15,410 nt of DNA from Flavobacteriales bacterium (lineage in GTDB: Bacteria; Bacteroidota; Bacteroidia; Flavobacteriales_D; Sanyastnellaceae): the NCBI GenBank assembly GCA_011524845.1, contig WTJL01000073.1:2074-17483 (forward strand). The letters run 5' to 3'. The translations under genes and the position numbers were made by a program. The notes under the pieces were generated by a model that worked only from the letters and a program-made list of their open reading frames with translations, had not been told where the DNA came from and made no database searches. Of the stretch, positions 7,001-12,601 are shown piece by piece. Each line of letters begins with the position of its first letter. Within the stretch, counting starts at the first letter, position 1.

Positions 7001-8113
7001 GGCCCCAACTTCTTCAGCTACAGCAACTGGAAGTTGTGCCCACGTGATTCAAGCGACGTGGTGCGCATCGGTTGCACCGACCCTGCGTTCCCCAACTACG
7101 ACGCCCTCGCGACCGAGGACGACGGTTCTTGTTCTGACGTGAGCGGTTGCACCGACGAGTCGGCCGACAACTACAACCCCGACGCAACCTTCGACGATGG
7201 CTCTTGCGTGATCACGGGTTGCACGGACCCCACGGCGTTGAACTACAACCCCAACACCACCTTGGAGGACAACACCACGTGTTACTACACCTTGCCCAAC
7301 ATCATCATCAACGAGATCCACTACAACCCTTGCAACAACCAGGGAGACGACTTCGATTACGAGTTTGTGGAATTGTTGAACATCGGCGATTTGGCGGCTG
7401 ACCTCTCTGGCTATGAATTCTACAACACAGCTGGCGGTTTGGACCAACTCGGTTTGACCTTCCCTGAAGGCACAAGCATTTCCGCAGGCGAGTTTGTGTT
7501 GATTGTGGTGTCGGAAGCCGGTGCCGCCAACTACGCTGGAACAGGGGCTCAGATTTTCCAAATGACCCAAGGGAACTTCAGCAACTCGGGTGAAGCCTTG
7601 GCGTTGCGCGACGCCTTCGGCAACACCGTGAATGCGGTGACGTACGACGATGCCGGTGCTTGGCCCTCTTCTGCTCAGGGCATCCTCGGGTTCAACTACA
7701 TCGAGAGCCCCGACGGAGGGTGCGCCACGTTGGAGTACATCCCCGAGATCCTGGAGGTGTACTTGACCACGCCTGTGGGCAACGGCAACGACTTCGGTGG
7801 CAACTGGCAAGCGTCTTGGGTGGACAATGGAACACCCGGTGCAGCCAACAGCTCAGCCTTTGGATGCAACAACCCCGACGCTTGCAACTTCAATGCCAGC
7901 GCGCTCTTGGGCGACGAGAGCCAGTGCACCTTCGATTGCACCGGTTGCACGTACCCCAACGCGGACAACTTCACGGCAGGCGCCACGCAGGACGACGGGT
8001 CTTGTGAATTCACCATCGCCAACCCTTGTCCCACGGACTTGAACGGCGACGGATCGACGACCACGGCTGACCTCTTGGTCTTCCTCGTGGACTTCGGAAA
8101 CACGTGCCTCTGA
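4091..8113 (+). CDS. Giant secreted mosaic protein: lamin-tail, cupredoxin and OB-fold domains joined by GCTD linkers, dockerin-like C-terminus
   Basis: A 1340-residue exported protein. Residues 1-22 are a typical signal peptide ending AFAQ. Domain order: lamin-tail domain (LTD) 1 at about 23-208; GCTD linker; cupredoxin domain at about 235-340 with likely copper ligands His274, Cys323, His328 and Met333; linker; OB-fold-like domain 1 at about 365-550; linker; LTD2 at about 575-770 (SEYAEGSSNNKYLELYNPT, nearly the same as LTD1); linker; OB-fold-like 2 at about 797-990; three linkers; LTD3 at about 1067-1255 (INEIHYNP); two linkers; and a C-terminal segment from 1313 with DLNGDGSTTTADLL, an EF-hand/dockerin-like calcium loop. 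No catalytic domain is visible. LTD and OB domains often flank extracellular nucleases or phosphatases, but here they stand alone, so a structural, adhesive or matrix role is inferred. I chose the ATG at 4091 because it starts the signal peptide; an in-frame ATG at 4049 would add 14 basic residues. It is probably a single-gene transcript, closed by a terminator at 8141. Confidence 0.88.
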   Translation: MRFSTWLAAVLLFASAGSAFAQCENLFFSEAAEGSSNNKYLEIYNPTAAAVDLTGYAFPSVSNAPDNGVGNYDFWNTFPAGASVAPGDVYIIAHPSADPTILAQADHTFTFLSNGDDGFMLVQGDETSFVQIDAVGDWNGDPGSGWEVAGVANGTQNHTIVRKSSVQSGNAGDWVTSAGTNADDSEWIVLPSDDWTSLGAHTFDGCGAPVLGCTNPNATNYNADATQDDGSCLFDNACNVDGVVVEASSFQYVPSALSVQPGQTVVWVNLGGTHDVNGDLDSQTGMSFGNPEAFYIAPVTGDASGVCIGSFTFNTPGVYTYDCSIGSHAALGMVATVTVGTGGCTNAAAPNYNPAADYDDGSCIEVNLTTIADIQLGQETGIFTDSVVVTRGIVTGVYGSNVSIQDGQGAYSGLWLFSPDVPVQLGDEVEVTGAVSEYFDKTQISTPATVILSQGNALPAAEVLATLDAGAEPWEGVLVQVTGAVTNPSLGFGEWALSDGSGDLAVDDAGFDAIGAGLVGLGNQLQVTGALDFSFSAFKLQPRDVADVLLYGCTNAGAANYNALATIDDGSCIIEGGECGLFISEYAEGSSNNKYLELYNPTGSPIFLDEYTFGNCSNGCDDLMMSNSITDNVDFWTFNFPAGSQVAPGGTFIVAHPTADPIILAVADMTYTYLSNGDDAYVLANIAGGDTTVVDIIGDLGADPGSGFAVAGVLNATQNNTLVRKPEVSTGNGGDWAASAGTNEIDTEWIINPSDDWTNLGIHTFNGACAVDNTGCTDPGAVNYDPTATEDDGSCIFIPNLTVQEIQGSAFSGTVVTSGVVTAVYPNNGALAGQPSFVIQNGTGANSAIWVIGSGVAVGDQVEVAGNVSEVYGLRQILSAVPTIQSSGNALPAAEMLMPSAINDEQWECVLVEMTGTASGITAAFGEWNLSDGTGQGMVASLGYNAVNDSVDVAGVMTPLVELGLNYRVTGPNFFSYSNWKLCPRDSSDVVRIGCTDPAFPNYDALATEDDGSCSDVSGCTDESADNYNPDATFDDGSCVITGCTDPTALNYNPNTTLEDNTTCYYTLPNIIINEIHYNPCNNQGDDFDYEFVELLNIGDLAADLSGYEFYNTAGGLDQLGLTFPEGTSISAGEFVLIVVSEAGAANYAGTGAQIFQMTQGNFSNSGEALALRDAFGNTVNAVTYDDAGAWPSSAQGILGFNYIESPDGGCATLEYIPEILEVYLTTPVGNGNDFGGNWQASWVDNGTPGAANSSAFGCNNPDACNFNASALLGDESQCTFDCTGCTYPNADNFTAGATQDDGSCEFTIANPCPTDLNGDGSTTTADLLVFLVDFGNTCL
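4724..8005 (+). repeat. Nine GCTD-type cysteine linkers inside the mosaic protein gene
   Basis: A unit of 21-22 residues recurs nine times between domains. It starts GCTxPxAxNYN, ends DDGSC, and has two cysteines, one at each end. Positions are 4724-4786, 5117-5179, 5744-5806, 6413-6475, 7070-7132, 7145-7207, 7217-7282, 7862-7927 and 7943-8005. Units 7 (ends EDNTTC) and 8 (starts GCNNPDAC, ends DESQC) are 22 residues long and degenerate. Units 5-7 form a tandem cluster; the others separate domains. Such units are common in large secreted Bacteroidetes proteins. The paired cysteines suggest a disulfide-closed loop, and the acid-rich stretch suggests calcium binding; both are inferences. Confidence 0.9.
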
Positions 8114-8140
8114 GCCAAGAGATAACACAAACATGACATC

Positions 8141-8169
8141 AGGAAGGGCGCCCGCGTGGCGCCCTTCTT
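8141..8169 (+). terminator. Intrinsic terminator after the mosaic protein gene
   Basis: A perfect 10-bp inverted repeat, GAAGGGCGCC at 8143-8152 and GGCGCCCTTC at 8158-8167, with a 5-nt loop CGCGT. It can be extended by a G-T and an A-T pair. A short pyrimidine-rich tract (CTTCTTG) follows. It lies 28 bp after the stop at 8113 and only 15 bp before the next start codon at 8185. Confidence 0.75.
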
Positions 8170-8184
8170 GTACTTTGGCCGGCC

Positions 8185-9849
8185 ATGATTTGGATCAAAT
8201 GGTTGTTGAGCGTCTTGGGTGGCTTGGGCGTGTTCCTCTTTGGAATGCGGACCCTGAGCGACGCCATTCGACGTGCCTCGGCCACGTCTTTTCGCGAGTT
8301 TTTGTCCAGCATCACGCAGAGCACGTGGGTGGGCACCATGACGGGAGTGTTTGTGACCAGTCTCCTTCAGTCGAGTTCAGCTGTGACGGTGACCTTGGTG
8401 AGTCTCGTGAATGCGGGGCTGTTGACCATTCGGGAATCGATCGGGGTGTTGTTTGGTGCCAACATTGGAACGACCATTACCGTGTGGCTCATTGTCTTGT
8501 CGTTGGGCGGCTTTTCCCTCAGTGACTTGGCCCTTCCCATCGCAGGCCTTGCGGTTCCGCTGTTGTTGATGGAGCGGCGGTTGCCACGTCAGGCGGCCAA
8601 CATGATGATCGGCTTTGCCCTTCTGTTCATTGGTCTGAACCTGTTGAAAGGCCAAATGGAAAGCGTGGGTGCCCGCGAGCTGTTCACCTCCATTTTCCCA
8701 GAGGGGGGAGGCTTGGGATCCAACGTCTTGTACATGCTGATTGGCGCCACCCTCACCGCCTTGATTCAATCGTCTTCGGCGGCGACGGCCCTGACCCTGG
8801 CGGCCATGGTGTCGGGGTTGATCGGTCTGGAAAGTGCCCTCGCGATGGTGCTGGGTGAAAACATCGGCACCACGTTGACGGCCAACCTCGCCGCTGTTGT
8901 GGGCAACCGAACGGCCAAGCGGGTGGCCCGCATCCACTTTTTGATCAACGTGTTTGGGGCGCTGTGGATGATCTGGCTCATTCCCGTGATGGCCAGTGCA
9001 TTGTCCAGTCTGTTCGCGGCGGCGGAATCCGACGAAGTGCGCAACGGCTATGTGTTGGCCATGTTCCACACCACCTTCAACGTTTTGAATGGACTGGTGA
9101 TGGGGCTGTTCATCGAGTCGCTGGTGAAGTTGTCCAAGAAGCTTGTGTGGAGCGAAGATGTCGAAGGGGAATCCACCTTTGCGGCGTCCATTCCCGGACG
9201 CATCGTGGACGCCCGCTTGAGCCTGGAGGAGGTCCAAAACGACTTCCGCCGAAGCGCGTCTTTGTTGCGTCGGATGACCCAGGGGGTGGAAGAGCTGTTT
9301 GGCCTTTTGGAGCCAGGAGATCGAGCCGATGTGTTGAACAACCTCGTGAAGTGGGAAGAGAAAACCGACCGCATCGAGCAATCCATCAGTGCGAAACTTT
9401 CAGGCATCGCCCAGCACGAATTGAGTCCTGAGCTCAGCGGTCGTTTGGCGGCGTTGTCGGCCATCAATCCGGACTTCGAACGCGTCGGCGACAACCTGTT
9501 GAGCATGGCGTGGCAGATGGACGCCAAGGCGAGGGAAGGGGTGTACTTCATGCCCAAGCAACGCACCAACTTGCTGCACATGCTCGAATTGCTTCGCGAG
9601 GCCATCAAGGTCATGGACGTCCAGCTCAAATCCGCCGATGTCGACCTCGATGCGGTGGCCGAGGTCGAGGGCAAGATCAATGCCCTTCAGGCCAAATTGC
9701 GCGAAAAGCACGTCAAAGACGTGGAGAAAGGCAAGTACTCCGCCTCAAGTGGCATTCTGTACAGCGAGTTGTTGTCTTCCTTGGAGGAGTGTGGAGACCG
9801 CATCGCCCACGTCAGTTCCAGCCTCTCGGGGGCGCAAGAAGGGGGCTGA
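8185..9849 (+). CDS. Na+/phosphate cotransporter (NptA/PhoU fusion type)
   Basis: A 554-residue inner-membrane protein of the Na/Pi cotransporter II family. The membrane part (about residues 1-320) shows the internal duplication of the family: LLQSSSAVT at 61-69 with GANIGTT at 91-97, and LIQSSSAAT at 193-201 with GENIGTT at 224-230. The QSSS motifs line the sodium and phosphate site in characterised homologues. From about residue 340 to the end there is a cytoplasmic helical PhoU-like domain (ERVGDN near 432, ECGDRIAHV near 539), as in most bacterial members. It imports or balances phosphate, with the tail presumably regulatory. The ATG at 8185 starts directly in the first membrane helix. 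A TACTTTG sequence at 8171-8177 could be its -7 element, giving a nearly leaderless mRNA. It is convergent with the lipoprotein gene, 6 bp apart. Phosphate is the family substrate; specificity is not proven here. Confidence 0.92.
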   Translation: MIWIKWLLSVLGGLGVFLFGMRTLSDAIRRASATSFREFLSSITQSTWVGTMTGVFVTSLLQSSSAVTVTLVSLVNAGLLTIRESIGVLFGANIGTTITVWLIVLSLGGFSLSDLALPIAGLAVPLLLMERRLPRQAANMMIGFALLFIGLNLLKGQMESVGARELFTSIFPEGGGLGSNVLYMLIGATLTALIQSSSAATALTLAAMVSGLIGLESALAMVLGENIGTTLTANLAAVVGNRTAKRVARIHFLINVFGALWMIWLIPVMASALSSLFAAAESDEVRNGYVLAMFHTTFNVLNGLVMGLFIESLVKLSKKLVWSEDVEGESTFAASIPGRIVDARLSLEEVQNDFRRSASLLRRMTQGVEELFGLLEPGDRADVLNNLVKWEEKTDRIEQSISAKLSGIAQHELSPELSGRLAALSAINPDFERVGDNLLSMAWQMDAKAREGVYFMPKQRTNLLHMLELLREAIKVMDVQLKSADVDLDAVAEVEGKINALQAKLREKHVKDVEKGKYSASSGILYSELLSSLEECGDRIAHVSSSLSGAQEGG

Positions 9850-9855
9850 GCGGTC

Positions 9856-10350
9856 TCAGGGCACGGCCCACGCGTCGGTCAGGGCCTCGTTGCTGGGGTT
9901 CAGGTCACGGTCCCAGAGCGTCCAAGCAAACCGCACCGAATCCGCAGTGGTGCCCAACACATGCCATGACGTCAATTCCAAGGAGATGGTCCCGTCCAAG
10001 GCAGGGCTGGATCCCGTGGGCTCCGCCACAGGTACCCGATACGCGTAAGGCACCAGCAAGGGAGGGATGACCCACGCGGTGTCCTTCCATTCCTGATACT
10101 CACCCACGAGGTTGTAATGGTGTGCACAGGTTGGACAAAAGGGAGGAAGGGTGTCGTTTTGGGACAGTCCCACGTTGCCGTCGCCATCTGTGAAGCGAAG
10201 CGTCATCGTGGCGGTGCCGTCGACATGTTGCACAAATTCCTCGAACGCCAGCGTGGGCTCGTCGGGGTAGTTGGGGTCTGGCAAACATCCCGTCGCTCCC
10301 AGCATCGCGGCAAGAATGGCAAGGCTCCAAGGGCGTGTGCGTGTCCACAT
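9856..10350 (-). CDS. Small Bacteroidetes-type lipoprotein of unknown function
   Basis: A 164-residue protein with a lipoprotein signal: basic MWTRTR, hydrophobic stretch, then the lipobox ATGC with the lipidated cysteine at residue 22. The mature part has the motif LRFTDGDGNVGLSQNDT (51-67), an acid-rich segment that I recognise from many uncharacterised Bacteroidetes lipoproteins, and a C-terminal part with SVRFAWTLWDRDLNPSNE. It is likely anchored in the outer or inner membrane facing the periplasm or surface. CPTCAHH at residues 72-78 carries two cysteines and two histidines and could form a disulfide or bind metal. The start at 10350 is supported by a -7-like sequence at 10362-10355. The gene is divergent from the LuxE-like gene and convergent with the phosphate cotransporter. 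No function can be assigned. Confidence 0.8.
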   Translation of the reverse strand: MWTRTRPWSLAILAAMLGATGCLPDPNYPDEPTLAFEEFVQHVDGTATMTLRFTDGDGNVGLSQNDTLPPFCPTCAHHYNLVGEYQEWKDTAWVIPPLLVPYAYRVPVAEPTGSSPALDGTISLELTSWHVLGTTADSVRFAWTLWDRDLNPSNEALTDAWAVP

Positions 10351-10354
10351 GCCA

Positions 10355-10362
10355 CAATGTTA
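10355..10362 (-). promoter_or_regulatory. Probable -7 element of the lipoprotein gene
   Basis: TAACATTG on the minus strand (one mismatch to TAnnTTTG) ends 4 bp before the ATG at 10350. A TTG at 10377-10375 lies upstream, but with only 12 bp between them instead of the usual 17-23. The leader would be nearly absent, as for the glycosyltransferase and tyrS genes. Confidence 0.35.
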
Positions 10363-10396
10363 CGGAACCTGCCTCAAGACTTCCGAACTTGCGGCC

Positions 10397-11470
10397 ATGT
10401 CCTACGCCTTCGACGACTGGGGTCTTGACGCATCGATGGAAGAGGTGCGGGCGCGTCTCGGCAAATGGATGGTGACGGAGGAGGACGAAGGCTTTGAGGC
10501 GCATGCTTTGGCGTTGTTTCGTTGGCAAGCCCACCACAATGTGACGTACCGTGCGTTTGTCCAAGCGCTTCGCATCGAGCCTCTTGAGGTGAGTCGCGTC
10601 GAGGACATTCCATTCATGCCCGTGGAGATGTTCAAGTCCCACGAGGTCAAAAGCGGCGAATGGGCGACCCAACACGTGTTCCGAAGCTCAGGAACCACCC
10701 GGACCGTCCAACGCGCTCAACACCACCTTGACGCAGGTGGCTTGGCGTGGTATGGCCGTGTGGCGCGGCAAGCTTGGACCTCGCAGTGGGGTTCCTCCGT
10801 CGATGCATGGTCGTGGCTCGGGTTGTTGCCCGGGTACCTCGGTCGCGAGGACGCTTCTTTGCTGACCATGGTGTCGGATTTCATGACGGTGGCAGACGGG
10901 AGCGACGAGGGCATGCTGATGCACGACCACGGAGAATTGATGGTTCGGTTAACCGAGTGGGCTGGGGATCCGCAACGGCGCCCACTGGTGTTGTTTGGGG
11001 TGACGTGGGCGGTGTTGGATTGGTTGGACGCCCTTGAAAGGAATCCTTCTGAGTTGGACAAGGTGCCATGGCATTGCGTGACGTTGATGGACACAGGGGG
11101 CATGAAAGGGAGGGGCGTTGAGCCCATTCGAGAAGAAGTCCAGGCGAGGATCCGAGGGGTGTTGCCTGAATTGGCCCTGTCCTCCGAGTACGGCATGACG
11201 GAAATGCTGTCCCAGGGATACGCGTTGGATGGCGTGCATCACACGTTTCCCAAATGGGCCATGCCGTTGGTGCGAGAATCGAGGGACCCTCGCTCGGAAC
11301 GGTTGAGAGACAAAGTGGGAAGGTTGGACATGGTGGATCTTGCCAATGTGCAGAGCTGTGCATTTCTGGCCACAAAAGACGCCGCGAAAGAGACGGACAA
11401 AGGCCTGGTCCTGTTGGGCCGACAGGACGATGCAGAGGTGCGAGGGTGCAGCTTGCTAGCGGCCCCGTGA
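10397..11470 (+). CDS. LuxE-family acyl-protein synthetase/acyltransferase-like protein
   Basis: A 357-residue protein of the LuxE acyl-protein synthetase family, which belongs to the adenylate-forming enzymes. Motifs: IPFMPVEMFKSHEV at 71-84, FRSSGTT at 95-101 (the ATP-binding serine/threonine/glycine loop), MDTGGMKGRG near 232, SEYGMTEMLSQGY near 263 with the family's tyrosine-glycine-threonine-glutamate core, and GRQDDAEVRGCSLL near the end. LuxE activates fatty acids as acyl-AMP in Vibrio luminescence. Bacteroidetes carry stand-alone relatives of unknown role, and no luxC, luxD or luxAB is visible here. The ATG at 10397 is chosen because the protein then begins near where I recall homologues starting; in-frame ATGs at 10349 and 10436 are alternatives. 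CTTGCGGCCATG at the start resembles the tyrS start region. It is probably cytoplasmic. Substrate unknown. Confidence 0.82.
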   Translation: MSYAFDDWGLDASMEEVRARLGKWMVTEEDEGFEAHALALFRWQAHHNVTYRAFVQALRIEPLEVSRVEDIPFMPVEMFKSHEVKSGEWATQHVFRSSGTTRTVQRAQHHLDAGGLAWYGRVARQAWTSQWGSSVDAWSWLGLLPGYLGREDASLLTMVSDFMTVADGSDEGMLMHDHGELMVRLTEWAGDPQRRPLVLFGVTWAVLDWLDALERNPSELDKVPWHCVTLMDTGGMKGRGVEPIREEVQARIRGVLPELALSSEYGMTEMLSQGYALDGVHHTFPKWAMPLVRESRDPRSERLRDKVGRLDMVDLANVQSCAFLATKDAAKETDKGLVLLGRQDDAEVRGCSLLAAP

Positions 11471-11536
11471 ATTATCACGTGAAAGGGTTGCTCAACTGAT
11501 TTTCTGAAGGCATCTTGCGGCCGCAAACACCTGCTC

Positions 11537-12586
11537 GTGGAATCGGTCTTCGCCCTGCTCGGATTTTCGCTCGCTGCCTACTCGGTGGTGGGCAACGACA
11601 GCATCCAAACATTGGGCACGTTTCTCGTGTCCAACGAGCGCCGAAAGTGGTGGGAGCTCTGGTTGTTCGCGGGGTCCATCATGGCGATCGTCGTGACATT
11701 GGGGTACCTCGGCTACGGAGAATATCTCGGGGGCAAAGGCGACGACCTGACGTTTGGCAAGTTCGACGGCATTTTCAAAGGCGACACGGTGTTTCCCACC
11801 ATCAGTGCCTGGTACGTGCTTCCACCGTTGGCCCTGTTGTTCATCACGCGCTTGGGCATCCCGGTCAGCACCACCTTCCTGGTTTTGACCTTCTTCGCGC
11901 CCAAGGCCTTGCCTCAAATGTTGGTCAAAAGTCTCGGTGGATATGGGGTCGCGTTCACCTTCGCGATTTTGGCCTTTTTGGTTCTGAGCCGGGTCACTGA
12001 ACGCCTTTTCATGCGGCACCCACTCGACGGAGAGGACCACGGATTGTGGACCAACCGAAAGTTATGGACGGCGCTTCAGTGGGGGTCAACGGGGTTCCTG
12101 TGGAGTCAGTGGTTGACCCAAGACCTCGTGAACATCATGGTGTACTTGGGCGATCCCAGAGACGTGGGAGCTGGAACATTTGCCTTTGCGTTGGCGGTGT
12201 TGTTGGCCATGCTCGGCTACATTTTTTACCGCCGAGGCGGGAAAATCCAAGAGATCGTCAGGGTCAAAACCAACACCCAGGACATTCGTTCGGCCACCTT
12301 CATTGATCTCTTTTACGGCCTGGTGTTGCTCCTTTTCAAGTTCGACATGCTGGGCATCGGAGCGAAGATTCCCATGAGCACCACGTGGGTGTTCTTGGGC
12401 ATGTTGGCGGGACGCGAAGTCGCCCTTCGCATGCGCTTGGACGAAGCCAAGGGCGATGGACGCAAGGTGTGGGGAATGGTGTTTTCAGACCTCGGCAAAG
12501 CCACCATTGGATTGGTGGTGTCGGTGTTGCTCGTGGTGTTCCTCTACCTCGTGGAGGGCCGGGAATTGGCCTTGCTCTTTGGCTGA
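11537..12586 (+). CDS. Polytopic membrane protein, divergent PiT-type phosphate permease homologue
   Basis: About 349 residues and roughly ten membrane segments. Two short motifs recall the inorganic phosphate transporter PiT (PHO4) family, which has an inverted repeat with GANDVANA and PVSTT signatures. The first half has VVGNDSIQTLGTFL at 17-30 and IPVSTTFLV at 108-116; the second has TQDLVNIMVYL at 194-204 and IPMSTTWVF at 278-286. The central region (residues about 160-185 and 230-250) is charged and short compared with PiT. Transport of phosphate or another oxyanion is an inference. The start is not ATG: the best start is GTG at 11537, as no ATG lies in frame between the upstream stop at 11480 and this point; CTG at 11531 is possible. 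It follows the LuxE-like gene by 66 bp without a visible terminator, so they may be cotranscribed. It is convergent with tyrS, 15 bp apart. Confidence 0.8.
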   Translation: MESVFALLGFSLAAYSVVGNDSIQTLGTFLVSNERRKWWELWLFAGSIMAIVVTLGYLGYGEYLGGKGDDLTFGKFDGIFKGDTVFPTISAWYVLPPLALLFITRLGIPVSTTFLVLTFFAPKALPQMLVKSLGGYGVAFTFAILAFLVLSRVTERLFMRHPLDGEDHGLWTNRKLWTALQWGSTGFLWSQWLTQDLVNIMVYLGDPRDVGAGTFAFALAVLLAMLGYIFYRRGGKIQEIVRVKTNTQDIRSATFIDLFYGLVLLLFKFDMLGIGAKIPMSTTWVFLGMLAGREVALRMRLDEAKGDGRKVWGMVFSDLGKATIGLVVSVLLVVFLYLVEGRELALLFG

Positions 12587-12601
12587 TGCCTCAGATGGCG
12601 G

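Noticed and set aside
4724..8005. Regular repeats suggesting a CRISPR array or satellite
   Set aside because: The units are in one reading frame, spaced irregularly by whole domains and conserved at protein rather than DNA level.
11515..11526. 12-bp palindrome TTGCGGCCGCAA before the PiT-like gene as an operator
   Set aside because: A single short palindrome in GC-rich DNA; it contains the recurrent GCGGCC start-region string and there is no second copy to support a regulator site.
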